Notes: generated by a model not told the origin, from the letters alone. Numbered from the stretch's first letter, positions 24,756 to 33,693 are shown. The stretch is DNA of 64,000 bases from Metabacillus rhizolycopersici (GCF_020075705.1 NZ_JAIQUM010000003.1:62001-126000), one strand, 5' to 3'. Made by a program: numbers and translations.

Positions 24756-25556
24756 TTATCGTAAGCGGCCAATTTCGTTCACGGCCTTATCCATGCTTTT
24801 GTCATATGCTTGTAAAACCTTTTGATTTGCTTCAAAAGAACGATAAGCTGTCATCATTTCTACATAGGTTTTTCCCACATCAACAGTCGAATTTTCAAGA
24901 TAATTTTGTTTTAAACTATATTGAACTGCCCCATTTCCTAGTGCAGTTGGCAGTGCACTGTTATCAGCTGTGCGATAGAAGCCATTCCCTTCGTTTGCAA
25001 GATTACGGATATCATCTGCAAAGCGAACATCAATTTGTGCAACGAACTCACCATCTGCAAAAATATCACCGTCTGCAGAAATTTGATAATTGCTTGATTG
25101 AATCGAGATTGGTTGACCTGTTGTTGATAGGACCTGATTGCCATTCGAACCCAATGTACCATTTTCATCGAGGGTAAAATGGCCATTTCGTGTGTACCGC
25201 TCTTCTCCAGCTTGGTTTTCCACAGCAAAGAGAAGCACACCCTTCTGATTTGTTACTGGGTGAATAGGAACATTTTGCTCGATTAGTGCAACATCACTCA
25301 TTAAACCAGTTTCACGGAGCTCACCTTGGTTGTTTTGGCTATTAAGCTCTTGTAAATAAACGCCCGTATGAAAAGAGCCAACGGCAGTTGACTTCGTATC
25401 CATTCTATTCAACAGCATTTCTGGAAATGCGCGAACTGATGCTTGGTCTGCTTTGTAGCCCGGTGTATTGGCGTTTGCCATATTATTTGAGAGCATTTCC
25501 GTACGCCTTTGCTGCGCGATCATCCCTGCTGTAGCCGTATATAAACCTTTTAACAT
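24756..25556 (-). CDS. flhO: Flagellar hook-basal body rod protein FlhO
   Basis: About 266 residues. Begins MLKGLYTATAGMIAQQRRTE, with MLSNNMANANTPGYKAD as the axial-protein signature and TYVEMMTAYRSFEANQKVLQ at the C-terminus. ATG at 25556 with AAGGTGG 8 nt upstream; an earlier in-frame codon at 25592 gives a non-family extension. Operon with flhP. No further flagellar genes are in the window, matching the detached flhOP locus of Bacillus. Confidence 0.93.
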   Translation of the reverse strand: MLKGLYTATAGMIAQQRRTEMLSNNMANANTPGYKADQASVRAFPEMLLNRMDTKSTAVGSFHTGVYLQELNSQNNQGELRETGLMSDVALIEQNVPIHPVTNQKGVLLFAVENQAGEERYTRNGHFTLDENGTLGSNGNQVLSTTGQPISIQSSNYQISADGDIFADGEFVAQIDVRFADDIRNLANEGNGFYRTADNSALPTALGNGAVQYSLKQNYLENSTVDVGKTYVEMMTAYRSFEANQKVLQAYDKSMDKAVNEIGRLR

Positions 25557-25728
25557 GTGTTTAGCCACCTTCCCCATGTCTTTCCCGTACATTCTGAATT
25601 CTTTCGACAGAATTCCCTACCATTTATTATAAAGGAGGACGATTGTTTTCTCATTACATTTTTTTAGGAAATGGTTGCTAGACTTTTAGGGGGATTCAGG
25701 ATGGGATTGTTATTTGTCTCACCTGTAT

Positions 25729-25762
25729 ATAAAAAAAAGAACCTGAATTCAGGCTCTTCAAA
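25729..25762 (-). terminator. Terminator of the SulP-arsR operon
   Basis: On the minus strand AGAGCCTGAATTCAGGTTCT (self-complementary around GAATTC) followed by eight T. Confidence 0.8.
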
Positions 25763-25788
25763 TTTATCAAAGGAATTTTTCCTTTTTT

Positions 25789-26127
25789 CTACTCCTCATT
25801 TTCCGTATCAATGAATTTATCTAACATTGTGATTGTATCAACTAGGTGATTATTAAAAATTTGACGAGCAACACTGAGCAGCTCAATAATCATTGGATCT
25901 CTTAAGGAATAGATCACCCGATTACCATCTTTAGTACCTGTCACAATATTTTTTGCTCGTAAGACTGTTAAGTGCTGCGATACTGCAGAACCTTCACTTC
26001 CTACAAGATTTTGAATTTCATTTACATTTTTGTCTCCATCGGCTAAAAGCTCAAGAATTTTTATTCTAAGTGGATGAGCAAGAGCTTTAAAAAATTCCGC
26101 TTTAAACCGTTGCATTTCTAAATTCAA
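25789..26127 (-). CDS. ArsR-family winged-helix repressor
   Basis: 112 residues: KALAHPLRIKILELL, a recognition helix in SEGSAVSQHLTVLRAKNIV and the wing TGTKDGNRVIYSL, all typical of ArsR/SmtB proteins. The usual metal cysteines of the alpha-3 ELCVCDL site are absent (here NEIQNLVGS), so the inducer is probably not arsenite-like. It lies 26 nt downstream of the SulP transporter gene, and probably controls it. TTG start at 26127 with GAGGGA upstream. Confidence 0.85.
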   Translation of the reverse strand: MNLEMQRFKAEFFKALAHPLRIKILELLADGDKNVNEIQNLVGSEGSAVSQHLTVLRAKNIVTGTKDGNRVIYSLRDPMIIELLSVARQIFNNHLVDTITMLDKFIDTENEE

Positions 26128-26153
26128 TATATTCCCTCTCTCTCTAGATACAA

Positions 26154-27914
26154 TTAAGATGTCGTGACTATTCTCTCTTTTTCTTTCACATTCTCATGTG
26201 CACCTGAAAGGACTGTACATTCCCTAAAGGCAAAATGCTTACAGCCGAGGCACTTATCCCTTTTTAGATGTTGAAGGGCAAAATTGATTGCATCTCCAGT
26301 ATGTTCAAAAAAATGCTCTTTTCCTATATAACCATATAAACCGGTCTTTTTTAACATACTTTTTGGCTGCGGCCTAATACCAGATATCATCACAACCCCA
26401 TACTTTGAAAAATCCTTTACGATCCTTGATAAATAAGCTTCGCCAGTTGTATCCATAAAAGGAACCTTCGCCAATCTTAAAAGTAAAACCCTTGGTTTGT
26501 AGTTGAGCCTATTCATGATTGACTGCTCAAACTCCCCGGCAGCCCCAAAAAATAAAGGACCTTCTACATTATAAATACTAATTTGAGGACAGTCATGATC
26601 ATCTCTTACCATCTGAGACTCTACCTTTTCATGTTTATTGTCGGGATTAGGTAGTGCCTTTGCTGTTACTATCATATCACTCATTCGTTTTGTAAATAAC
26701 ACTACGGCTAATAAAAGTCCTACTTCAACAGCAATCGTAAGGTTAACAAAAACCGTTAATAAAAACGTGACAACTAAAACAAATGAATCTTCTGTTTTCG
26801 TTTTTAACACATGATAAAACACATGTCTTTCACTCATATTCCAAGCAACTACCATGAGGATAGGAGCCATACTCGCTAATGGAATACTTGAAGCATAAGG
26901 GGAAAATAAGACTAATATGACCAAAACAACAATTCCGTGTATCATCCCAGAAAGTGGAGAGACCGCCCCGTTTTTGATATTGGTAGCTGTTCTAGCTATC
27001 GCTCCTGTAGCGGGAATTCCACCAAATAAAGGCGTAATCATATTGGCAATACCTTGCCCCAGCAGTTCGCGATTACTATTATGCTTAGTATTTGTCATAC
27101 CATCAGCAACCACTGCCGATAATAACGATTCAATCCCCCCAAGTGCCGCAATCACAAAAGCTGGCCCAATTAAGGTTTGGATGTGTTCAAATGTCATTTC
27201 TAGGACCTTAAATTGAGGTAAAGCACTTGAAATCTCACCAAATGTTGAGCCTATTGTAGCAATTTGCTGAGGATAAAATAGGCTGGCTACCACTGTCGAA
27301 AGAACTAACCCTATTAGAGGGCTAGGAATCTTCGGAAAAAATTTTGGCATGAATAAAACAGTACCAAGGCATATTCCAGCTGTTAAAACACTATAAAGAT
27401 TAATCGTATGAATATGCATGATAATTTCTTTCATATTACGATAAAAGGTTTCATGTTTTTCTACCCCTGTAAGGCCTAAAAAATTTGCAATCTGACCGAC
27501 AAAGATAATAACCGCTATTCCAGATGTAAAGCCTATCGTTACTGGTCTTGGAATAAATTTAATCAATGAGCCAAGTCGAAAGACTCCCATTAAAAATAGT
27601 ATAATACCTGCAAAAAAACCGGCAATTAATAAGTTTTCATACCCATATGTCATGACAATTCCAAATAAAATGGGAATAAATGCTCCTGTAGGTCCACCAA
27701 TTTGATACTTCGATCCACCGAACAACGAAATTAAAAAGCCAGCAATGATAGTAGTATAAATGCCATACTCCGGCTTGACTCCAGAAGCAATTGCAAACGC
27801 CATCCCGAGAGGAATAGCAATAACACCAACAACTACACCAGACAATAGATCCTTTTGAAAGCTTTGTAAGGAATACCCACTAAATCTCCCAGAAAACAAC
27901 CAGTACCGTTGCAT
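26154..27914 (-). CDS. SulP-family anion transporter with STAS domain and cysteine-rich tail
   Basis: About 586 residues. Membrane core (residues ~20-400) with the SulP signature GVIAIPLGMAFAIASGV and repeated hydrophobic helices; STAS domain ~440-550 (ISIYNVEGPLFFGAAGEF, VPFMDTTGEAYL). The family carries sulfate, bicarbonate or other anions. The last 40 residues contain C-L-G-C-x7-C, an unusual tail that could bind metal or a redox signal. ATG at 27914 has AAGGG 6 nt upstream and is preferred to the TTG at 27920. Operon with arsR. The substrate is unknown. Confidence 0.87.
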   Translation of the reverse strand: MQRYWLFSGRFSGYSLQSFQKDLLSGVVVGVIAIPLGMAFAIASGVKPEYGIYTTIIAGFLISLFGGSKYQIGGPTGAFIPILFGIVMTYGYENLLIAGFFAGIILFLMGVFRLGSLIKFIPRPVTIGFTSGIAVIIFVGQIANFLGLTGVEKHETFYRNMKEIIMHIHTINLYSVLTAGICLGTVLFMPKFFPKIPSPLIGLVLSTVVASLFYPQQIATIGSTFGEISSALPQFKVLEMTFEHIQTLIGPAFVIAALGGIESLLSAVVADGMTNTKHNSNRELLGQGIANMITPLFGGIPATGAIARTATNIKNGAVSPLSGMIHGIVVLVILVLFSPYASSIPLASMAPILMVVAWNMSERHVFYHVLKTKTEDSFVLVVTFLLTVFVNLTIAVEVGLLLAVVLFTKRMSDMIVTAKALPNPDNKHEKVESQMVRDDHDCPQISIYNVEGPLFFGAAGEFEQSIMNRLNYKPRVLLLRLAKVPFMDTTGEAYLSRIVKDFSKYGVVMISGIRPQPKSMLKKTGLYGYIGKEHFFEHTGDAINFALQHLKRDKCLGCKHFAFRECTVLSGAHENVKEKERIVTTS

Positions 27915-27962
27915 AATCAACCCTTCTTCGTTATATTTTGTAATATAAGAATATCTGATTAT

Positions 27963-27991
27963 TTGAATATACTATAATATAAATGTATAAT
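27963..27991 (+). promoter_or_regulatory. SigA promoter of the cysteine-rich protein gene
   Basis: TTGAAT and TATAAT with a 17-bp spacer. The divergent region 27915-28045 is very AT-rich and holds two GAATAT words 16 bp apart (27950-27970), a possible ArsR operator that would sit on both promoters. Confidence 0.5.
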
Positions 27992-28045
27992 CTTTCCTTA
28001 ATAATGTCAAAAGAAAAGTAGTTAATTTCTTAGGGGCAATAATAA

Positions 28046-28516
28046 ATGACGGATGGAGCGAGTAAGTTGAGTATAGAAATAAGGAAAGAAGATATTATCC
28101 AGCATGGATTGAAGGTACTTCAATCAGTTGGGTCCCATCATATTTGTAAGGTTTGTATAGAAAGTGGGAATTCCTGCTGCATAGGGTGTCAATTTTTAAA
28201 GGACGGTATAGGATGCCAAAACAGAAATACAAGCTGTACTGCATGGTTATGCGGTTTACAAAAATTCTTTTTACATGAAATTGGATTGTTGGACGAGTGG
28301 GAAAATTTATGGGACCAGGTTCCGGGACAGGGCTTTCGGAAAGATAACAGCCCAGATACTATAAAACTAAAATCATTACTTAATTTGGAACAGCTAGATA
28401 GTCAAGTTGGGAAATTGATAGCTGAAAAATTGAAATCATTTGTAAAAGAAGGAGGGAATATAGAAAAATTAGACAGAAAGCTGAGTCTTGATTTTGAGCG
28501 TAAGAGAAACAGCTAA
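28046..28516 (+). CDS. Cysteine-rich protein, 156 aa, unknown function
   Basis: Residues about 34-73 hold eight or more cysteines: C-x2-C, G-N-S-C-C-x2-C, DGIGC, NTSCTAWLC. This dense pattern suggests a zinc or iron-sulfur site. No signal peptide or membrane segment is visible. The rest is a helical region ending KRKRNS-like. The ATG at 28046 is 9 nt after AGGGG; a TTG at 28067 after GGAG is an alternative giving a 149-aa form. Divergent from the SulP-arsR operon and possibly co-regulated. No family named with confidence. Confidence 0.7.
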   Translation: MTDGASKLSIEIRKEDIIQHGLKVLQSVGSHHICKVCIESGNSCCIGCQFLKDGIGCQNRNTSCTAWLCGLQKFFLHEIGLLDEWENLWDQVPGQGFRKDNSPDTIKLKSLLNLEQLDSQVGKLIAEKLKSFVKEGGNIEKLDRKLSLDFERKRNS

Positions 28517-28568
28517 TGTTTATCCATTGTATAATGGATAATATTGAATTAGAGGGGGAACAAGAGCG

Positions 28569-28727
28569 ATGACGATTATCTTAATCACAAGCATAGTAAT
28601 TGTCTTACTTATTTTATTGCTAAGCGTAAAAACGACATCAAAAGCCTACAATTATAAACATACGATCGATCCAATTGATCATACAGCTGCAAAAGATAGA
28701 CAAAAAAAGGACACTGAACAAAAGTAG
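28569..28727 (+). CDS. Small single-pass membrane protein, 52 aa (YtzI-like)
   Basis: MTIILITSIVIVLLILLLSV forms one membrane helix, then KTTSKAYNYKHTIDPIDH and a charged tail. The helix followed by T-T-S-K-x-Y-x-Y-K-H resembles small YtzI-type proteins of Bacillus as I recall them. AGGGGG lies 10 nt upstream of the ATG. It is 52 nt after the cysteine-rich gene with no terminator between, so probably the same transcript; a terminator follows. Confidence 0.6.
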   Translation: MTIILITSIVIVLLILLLSVKTTSKAYNYKHTIDPIDHTAAKDRQKKDTEQK

Positions 28728-28748
28728 ATTAGGACAAGATTCTAAACG

Positions 28749-28786
28749 ACAAAAAAATCCTGCATATCAATACAGGACTTTACTTA
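28749..28786. terminator. Bidirectional terminator between convergent transcripts
   Basis: TCCTG/CAGGA stem with A-run left and TTTACTT right; serves the 52-aa gene and mbl. Confidence 0.6.
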
Positions 28787-28816
28787 ATCTTTGTTTTACA
28801 TCTATATTCTATAAAA

Positions 28817-29818
28817 TCAAACGAATTTTTTGCGTGGAAGACGGTCCATATTGTCTAACATAATTCCTGTTCCAATTGCAACACAATCCATTGGTGCTTC
28901 AGCAATTAAGACAGGTACCTTTAGTTCTTCTGCTAAAAGCTGGTCTAATCCGTTCAAAAGGGCTCCGCCGCCAGTTAGGATAACGCCACGATCAATAATG
29001 TCTGCAGAAAGCTCTGGAGGGGTGCGTTCTAACACACTTTTAGCGGCTTGTACGATTGCAGCAACTGGTTCACGAAGTGCTGATTCTACTTCTTTTGAGT
29101 TCACTGTAATTGTGCGAGGTAGACCAGTCACCATGTCACGTCCACGTATATCTATTTCTTCATAACGTGCGCCTGGGAATACCGTTGCAACATTAATTTT
29201 GATATCTTCAGATGTACGTTCACCGATTAAAAGCTTATACTCACGTTTAATGTAATTTAAAATTTCAAGGTCAAACTTGTCCCCTGCCATTTTAAGTGAA
29301 GAGGCGGTGACAATATCGCCCATTGATAAAACAGCGACATCTGTTGTTCCACCGCCAATATCAACTACCATATTTCCATAAGGTTGGAAGATGTCCATGC
29401 CAGCACCAATCGCTGCTACTTTCGGCTCTTCCTCAAGGTACACATTTTTACCACCGCTTTTTTCAGCAGCTTCTCTGATAGCCTTTTGCTCAACAGATGT
29501 AATATTTGTTGGACAGCAAATAAGCATGCGTGGCTTCGAGAGTAATCCTTTTACATTTAGCTTATTAATAAAGTGCTTTAACATCGCTTCTGTTACTTCA
29601 AAGTCTGCAATTACGCCATCCTTTAATGGACGCATTGCAACAATATTCCCAGGTGTACGTCCTACCATACGTCTAGCTTCTTCTCCAACGGCAAGAACCT
29701 TTCCTGTATTTTTATTTAGCGCAACAACAGAAGGCTCATTTAACACAATGCCTTTTCCCTTAACATGTATCAGTACATTTGCCGTACCTAGGTCGATACC
29801 AATATCCCTCGCAAACAT
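28817..29818 (-). CDS. mbl: MreB-like cell-shape protein Mbl
   Basis: 333 residues, actin fold: DIGIDLGTANVLIHVKGKGI (phosphate 1), VVDIGGGTTDVAVLS (phosphate 2) and GVILTGGGALLNGLDQLL (adenosine). Mbl forms membrane-bound filaments that steer cylindrical wall synthesis. The frame extends to 29893, but ATG at 29818 has AAGGAGG upstream. Position next to spoIIID identifies it as Mbl rather than MreB. Confidence 0.95.
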   Translation of the reverse strand: MFARDIGIDLGTANVLIHVKGKGIVLNEPSVVALNKNTGKVLAVGEEARRMVGRTPGNIVAMRPLKDGVIADFEVTEAMLKHFINKLNVKGLLSKPRMLICCPTNITSVEQKAIREAAEKSGGKNVYLEEEPKVAAIGAGMDIFQPYGNMVVDIGGGTTDVAVLSMGDIVTASSLKMAGDKFDLEILNYIKREYKLLIGERTSEDIKINVATVFPGARYEEIDIRGRDMVTGLPRTITVNSKEVESALREPVAAIVQAAKSVLERTPPELSADIIDRGVILTGGGALLNGLDQLLAEELKVPVLIAEAPMDCVAIGTGIMLDNMDRLPRKKFV

Positions 29819-29960
29819 TCTATTTAAATCCTCCTTGCAAATCTTCATTCCCAGAATTACTAACCTAATTAAACATTGTATCACAAAATCCAAAAAATAG
29901 TATGATTTTGTAAAATATTTTTGTGGGAATTTGTCGAAATTTGGAGAATTAAATAGATAT

Positions 29961-30236
29961 TTATTTTACTGGTTGCTCTTCTAGCAATTCATCCTTCTTG
30001 TATTTGAGCTTTGTCGCTTCTCCACCACGTAAATGTCTAATTGATTTATGGTAATCAAGTATCTCCTTTACTTCATTCGCAAGATCAGGATTAATTTCAG
30101 GTAGCCTCTCCGTTAAATCTTTATGGACGGTACTTTTGGAAACGCCAAATTCTTTCGCAATTACACGAACGGTTTTCTTTGTCTCCACGATATACTTCCC
30201 AATCTTGATTGTGCGTTCTTTGATGTAATCGTGCAC
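29961..30236 (-). CDS. spoIIID: Sporulation transcription factor SpoIIID
   Basis: 91 residues; nearly the family sequence: HDYIKERTIKIGKYIVETKK, with the HTH TVRVIAKEFGVSKSTVHKDL. It switches the mother cell from SigE to SigK programmes. GTG start at 30236 with GGAGG 9 nt upstream. Followed by mbl, as in Bacillus. Confidence 0.97.
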   Translation of the reverse strand: MHDYIKERTIKIGKYIVETKKTVRVIAKEFGVSKSTVHKDLTERLPEINPDLANEVKEILDYHKSIRHLRGGEATKLKYKKDELLEEQPVK

Positions 30237-30654
30237 ACCACTCGACCTCCCTAATATGGATGTGAGAAGTGTGAAATGAGACCCGCATTCCAAGACATTT
30301 TTGCTGACTTTCTCTTAGTTGATCGTATGATGTCTCTTTTACAATGATTAGAATATACGCTCACGATCCCTCACCTCATACACTCTCTTTGATAGGTTTG
30401 TAACATTTTATTAGCTTGGGTAAAGGAATATGCACGAAAAGTCAAGAGGGACAAGGGTTTCTTCGATTTTTTTTTGAAAATCACTAAAATTTATCTTTAT
30501 TTATTGTTCTAGAAAGCTTGATTTGTAGGGGGTAACAGCCTATTTCTAGTGAAAAATTATATTCGTGCTGTTTGTGAAAATAATTTGAACAGAGGATGAG
30601 ATTGTTTCTTTTATGATGTGTGCATTTCTTCCGTTGCTTTCGATTATTTCCCGA

Positions 30655-30840
30655 GAAATTTGTCGAGGATTGGGGGATGGAATTTTCCATTTTCCCCCTC
30701 TATCTATCTGAATTTCCACCACTGTTGTGGATTTATCCTCCATTGCTGGCAGTTTATCAACGCTACACTTTGGTTTTCCTTCATTACTGGACTTTTTTCC
30801 GCCATTCGTCTGGATTTCTACCACTTTCACGGATTTACAC
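30655..30840. repeat. Degenerate phrase repeats with 21-bp phase, locus 1
   Basis: Phrases of the form GGATTTATCCTCCATTGCT recur; CCACT or CCATT-type anchors lie at 30719, 30740, 30781, 30802 and 30821. The neighbouring spoIIID-spoIIQ gap (30237-31006) otherwise holds only the spoIIQ terminator. Confidence 0.7.
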
Positions 30841-30949
30841 TACGGATTATCCTACTAGGTACCAAGAGAAGCCTAGAAACCTAGCAAGGAAGCGTTTTAA
30901 GACATTCCTAGTATAAAACTATGGACGTTACCCACGCTTTTTCAGGACA

Positions 30950-30994
30950 TAAAAAATCGAGGCTGATCTCATCACTTTTGAGTTCAGCCTCGTA
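30950..30994 (-). terminator. Terminator of spoIIQ
   Basis: On the minus strand a 9-bp stem CGAGGCTGA/TCAGCCTCG followed by ATTTTTTAT. Confidence 0.85.
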
Positions 30995-31006
30995 TTGGAT
31001 TTATCC

Positions 31007-31951
31007 TTACGAATTTATACTATTTGAAGCCTCAGGCTTGTCAGATTGCTCGCTGCCTTCAGAATCTCCCTTTTCAGTTTTACCGTCTTTATCTGATTTT
31101 GGAGAATCTTCTTTTGATTCTTCATCTGGCTTAGCGTCTTCTTTTGGTGCTTCAACGTCTTTCTTTGGAGCCTCAGTTTCCTCTTTTGGTGCCTCAGTTT
31201 CTTCTTTTGGCGCCTCAATTTCTTGCTTTGGAGCTTCTTTTCTCATTTCATCTTCTTTAGCAGCCTCTTCGATGGATGTTACCGGCTTATCCATATAAGT
31301 AAGGGGATTTACAGCTGTACCATTTTGACGAATTTCAAAGTGGACGTGAATGCCATCTTCTTCGTTAAAAAGGTTTTTACCAGCTGTACCGATTAACTCA
31401 TTTTGCTCGACTTTATCGCCAGCTTGAACATTTACATCTGCTAATGATTGGTAGACTGTCACAAGATCGTTGTCATGATCAATTTCAACGACATAGCCTA
31501 AAATTGGATCATTCTTTGCTTTTGTTACTGTACCACTTAGTGATGCTACAACATCAAACTCTTTTTGATCCTCTCTAGCAATATCGATACCTTTGTTCAT
31601 TCGATACGAATTGTTGTAGAATACTAGTGCTGCTTCTTGCTCTTCAGTTGACGCGTTTGGATCATAAAACTTTTTCACAACGTTTACAGAATCTGGATCT
31701 AGAGCAGGGATTGTAAAGTTTTCTTTTGTTGCATTTACTTCCACCGCTTCTTGATCATTTATTGCGTTTTCTCCTTGTTCAGGAGCGTTTAAATTCTCTG
31801 CTACATTATTACTAATGTTTTGATACCATAAAACTGCTGTAAGGATAACTGCTGCACTCATTAGGTAGATTGCCGGAAATACCCAACGCTTTCTAAAAAA
31901 TGCTTGAAATTTTGTATTTGGAGAAGTACGTTTCTTTTCTTCCTCTCTCAT
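31007..31951 (-). CDS. spoIIQ: Forespore engulfment protein SpoIIQ
   Basis: 314 residues. Short cytoplasmic start, one membrane helix (~23-42), then a LytM/M23 domain (~110-225). The first zinc-ligand position reads YRMNKGIDIA, lacking the histidine of active M23 enzymes, while HVHFEIR is kept, as in B. subtilis SpoIIQ, which binds SpoIIIAH across the engulfment septum rather than cutting wall. The tail has five EAPK-x3 heptads and a long acidic/Ser stretch, longer than in B. subtilis. GAGGTGATG precedes the ATG. Forespore SigF gene in B. subtilis. Confidence 0.93.
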   Translation of the reverse strand: MREEEKKRTSPNTKFQAFFRKRWVFPAIYLMSAAVILTAVLWYQNISNNVAENLNAPEQGENAINDQEAVEVNATKENFTIPALDPDSVNVVKKFYDPNASTEEQEAALVFYNNSYRMNKGIDIAREDQKEFDVVASLSGTVTKAKNDPILGYVVEIDHDNDLVTVYQSLADVNVQAGDKVEQNELIGTAGKNLFNEEDGIHVHFEIRQNGTAVNPLTYMDKPVTSIEEAAKEDEMRKEAPKQEIEAPKEETEAPKEETEAPKKDVEAPKEDAKPDEESKEDSPKSDKDGKTEKGDSEGSEQSDKPEASNSINS

Positions 31952-32106
31952 TCTATCATCACCTCAGAAATCATTCTGAACAGATTCAACAAAATATATA
32001 CACGTTCTAAAAAAATTTTTTTAAATTTAGTATGCACGTTGTTTATAATAATATGTATTGCTTCATCATTTTTTTAGAAAGTTATCGCATAAAGGAGATT
32101 TTTTGC

Positions 32107-32472
32107 ATGAAAAAGCTATTGATCACGATTCTTCCCTTTCTTTACATGGTGCTTATTTGGATTTTATCAAGCAATCCAGCTGATGCGCTTATAGAGACAC
32201 CTTTTTCCTTTGATGATCTGATGAAGGAATCTTTACACTTAATTGAATTTGCGATTCTCTATTGGCTGATTGTGTTTGCTTTTATGGCACATAACAAATG
32301 GAGTGAGCGAGCAAGCTTATTTGCAGCGATTGTGGCTATCCTTTACGGACTAACGGATGAAATCCATCAATCCTTTGTCCCTGCTCGTTCAGCAACACTC
32401 ATTGATTTTATAAAGGATACAATTGGGGTAGTTGTTTCTTATCTCATTGCAAAGCGGAGATATTTCCACTAA
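32107..32472 (+). CDS. VanZ-family membrane protein
   Basis: 121 residues, four hydrophobic segments, with WILSSNPADA, HLIEFAILYWLI and YGLTDEIHQSFVPARSATLIDFIKDTIGV, the conserved charged motifs of VanZ-like proteins. Function is unknown in general; VanZ gives low-level teicoplanin resistance in enterococci. ATG at 32107 with AAAGGAGA 8 nt upstream; the frame is open earlier but without a site. Confidence 0.85.
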   Translation: MKKLLITILPFLYMVLIWILSSNPADALIETPFSFDDLMKESLHLIEFAILYWLIVFAFMAHNKWSERASLFAAIVAILYGLTDEIHQSFVPARSATLIDFIKDTIGVVVSYLIAKRRYFH

Positions 32473-32630
32473 GAAAAGCGCAAGCGCCTTGTTCAGCCTC
32501 GGGCAAATAAGACGCTTTTGAATAGAAGGTGTTCTTTGCCTTCAATTCAAAAGCGGCTTAGACCCAAGAGGGGCTAGGACGCTTACGCTGGACACGAAAA
32601 CTAAGTCAAAAAGCTTATACTTTCTTATCC
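32473..32630 (+). repeat. Modular hairpin element, copy 3 (with module A)
   Basis: The cleanest type copy: AGAAAAGCGCAAGCGCCTTG start, variable stem CTTTTGA/TCAAAAG, module A, outer arm CGCTTACGCTGGACAC, tail CTAAGTCAAAAAGC...CTTTCTTATC. It begins right after the VanZ stop. Confidence 0.9.
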
Positions 32631-32642
32631 CTAAATATAGGC

Positions 32643-32684
32643 AAACAAATAAAAGGAGCAAACGCTGCCCCTTTTATTTGTTTG
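32643..32684 (-). terminator. Terminator overlapping the spoIID stop codon
   Basis: A 13-bp stem AACAAATAAAAGG/CCTTTTATTTGTT whose upstream arm contains the last codons and stop of spoIID. Confidence 0.7.
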
Positions 32685-33693
32685 CTGTATATTTAGTTAA
32701 AAATGGATCTGCATCAGAAATTTCGGCCCCTTTATAATAATAGGAAACAATATCTGTATAGACCTTTCCGTCTGCTGCCATGAAATTCGCACCATATTGA
32801 CTCATACCGACTCCGTGTCCAAAGCCTTTCGTTTCGATTACGACTGAATCACCCTTTAACTCCCAAGTGAAATCAGATGATTTTAACCCGAGCTTTTCTC
32901 TTATCGCTTTTCCTGAAAACTTTTTCCCACCAACCTCAACTGTTGCAACACGCTTTCCTGGTGTGAGCCCCGTAATTTTACCAACAGACCCACTGTTCTT
33001 TATGGTGACTCCTAATTTTTTTTCAAATTCCTGAAGCGGAATCACTTCTTTATCATAAAATTTCGGCGATTTTTCATCCCATATGCTTTCCACACTTTTT
33101 AAATAGGGTATCGGTTCTTGCCAATAGTCTTCAGAGTTTTCCGTATACCCATTACTTGTTGAAAAGAATAAGGCCTCAATTGGTTGACTGTCATATGTAA
33201 GAATCTTTCCTTGTGTGGCGGCAACTGCCTCTGTAATTTTTTTTAATTTCCAGTTATAATCTTTCCCCCATATTTCCTGTAATTCTTTATCGCTTTTATA
33301 GACCTGGTGCATTTGTGTATCTGTTACGACAGATCCTTTTGGTGCGCTTAGTGCTTGTTCATTCATCAGTTGCTTCGTGATATATGTTCTTGCAGCTAAC
33401 GCCTGCGCCTTCAGTGCCTCTGTCTCAAAGTCTGCTGGCATTTCTGAGGCGACTACACCAATTACATACTCCTCTAACGCAATGTTCTCAATTTCCTTTG
33501 ATTGGCTTCTATATACGGGGACATCGAGGGGTGATTCCCCTAAAACGGGTGCATCTTTTTTAGCTTCAGAAAGCTCTTCACTTAATTTTCCTTTGGATTG
33601 ATCCATAAAAGGGGCAACTAACAAGGTTGGAATGAGTAGAATAATGAAAAACAATGCTCCAAATGCAATGAGCGCTGGTTTAATTCGGTTCAT
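32674..33693 (-). CDS. spoIID: Stage II sporulation protein D
   Basis: 339 residues: one N-terminal membrane anchor (~8-30) and a SpoIID domain with EYVIGVVASEMP, ALKAQALAARTYI, FFSTSNGYTE and GFGHGVGMSQYGANF. SpoIID is a lytic transglycosylase cutting denuded glycan during engulfment with SpoIIM and SpoIIP. ATG at 33693 with GGAGG 8 nt upstream. Follows murAA, as in B. subtilis; here two modular repeats separate them. SigE gene in B. subtilis. Confidence 0.95.
   Translation of the reverse strand: MNRIKPALIAFGALFFIILLIPTLLVAPFMDQSKGKLSEELSEAKKDAPVLGESPLDVPVYRSQSKEIENIALEEYVIGVVASEMPADFETEALKAQALAARTYITKQLMNEQALSAPKGSVVTDTQMHQVYKSDKELQEIWGKDYNWKLKKITEAVAATQGKILTYDSQPIEALFFSTSNGYTENSEDYWQEPIPYLKSVESIWDEKSPKFYDKEVIPLQEFEKKLGVTIKNSGSVGKITGLTPGKRVATVEVGGKKFSGKAIREKLGLKSSDFTWELKGDSVVIETKGFGHGVGMSQYGANFMAADGKVYTDIVSYYYKGAEISDADPFLTKYTANK

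Noticed and set aside
32473..32630. Repeats as a complete insertion sequence
   Set aside because: No transposase frame is present in or near any copy, and copies are only 105-175 bp.
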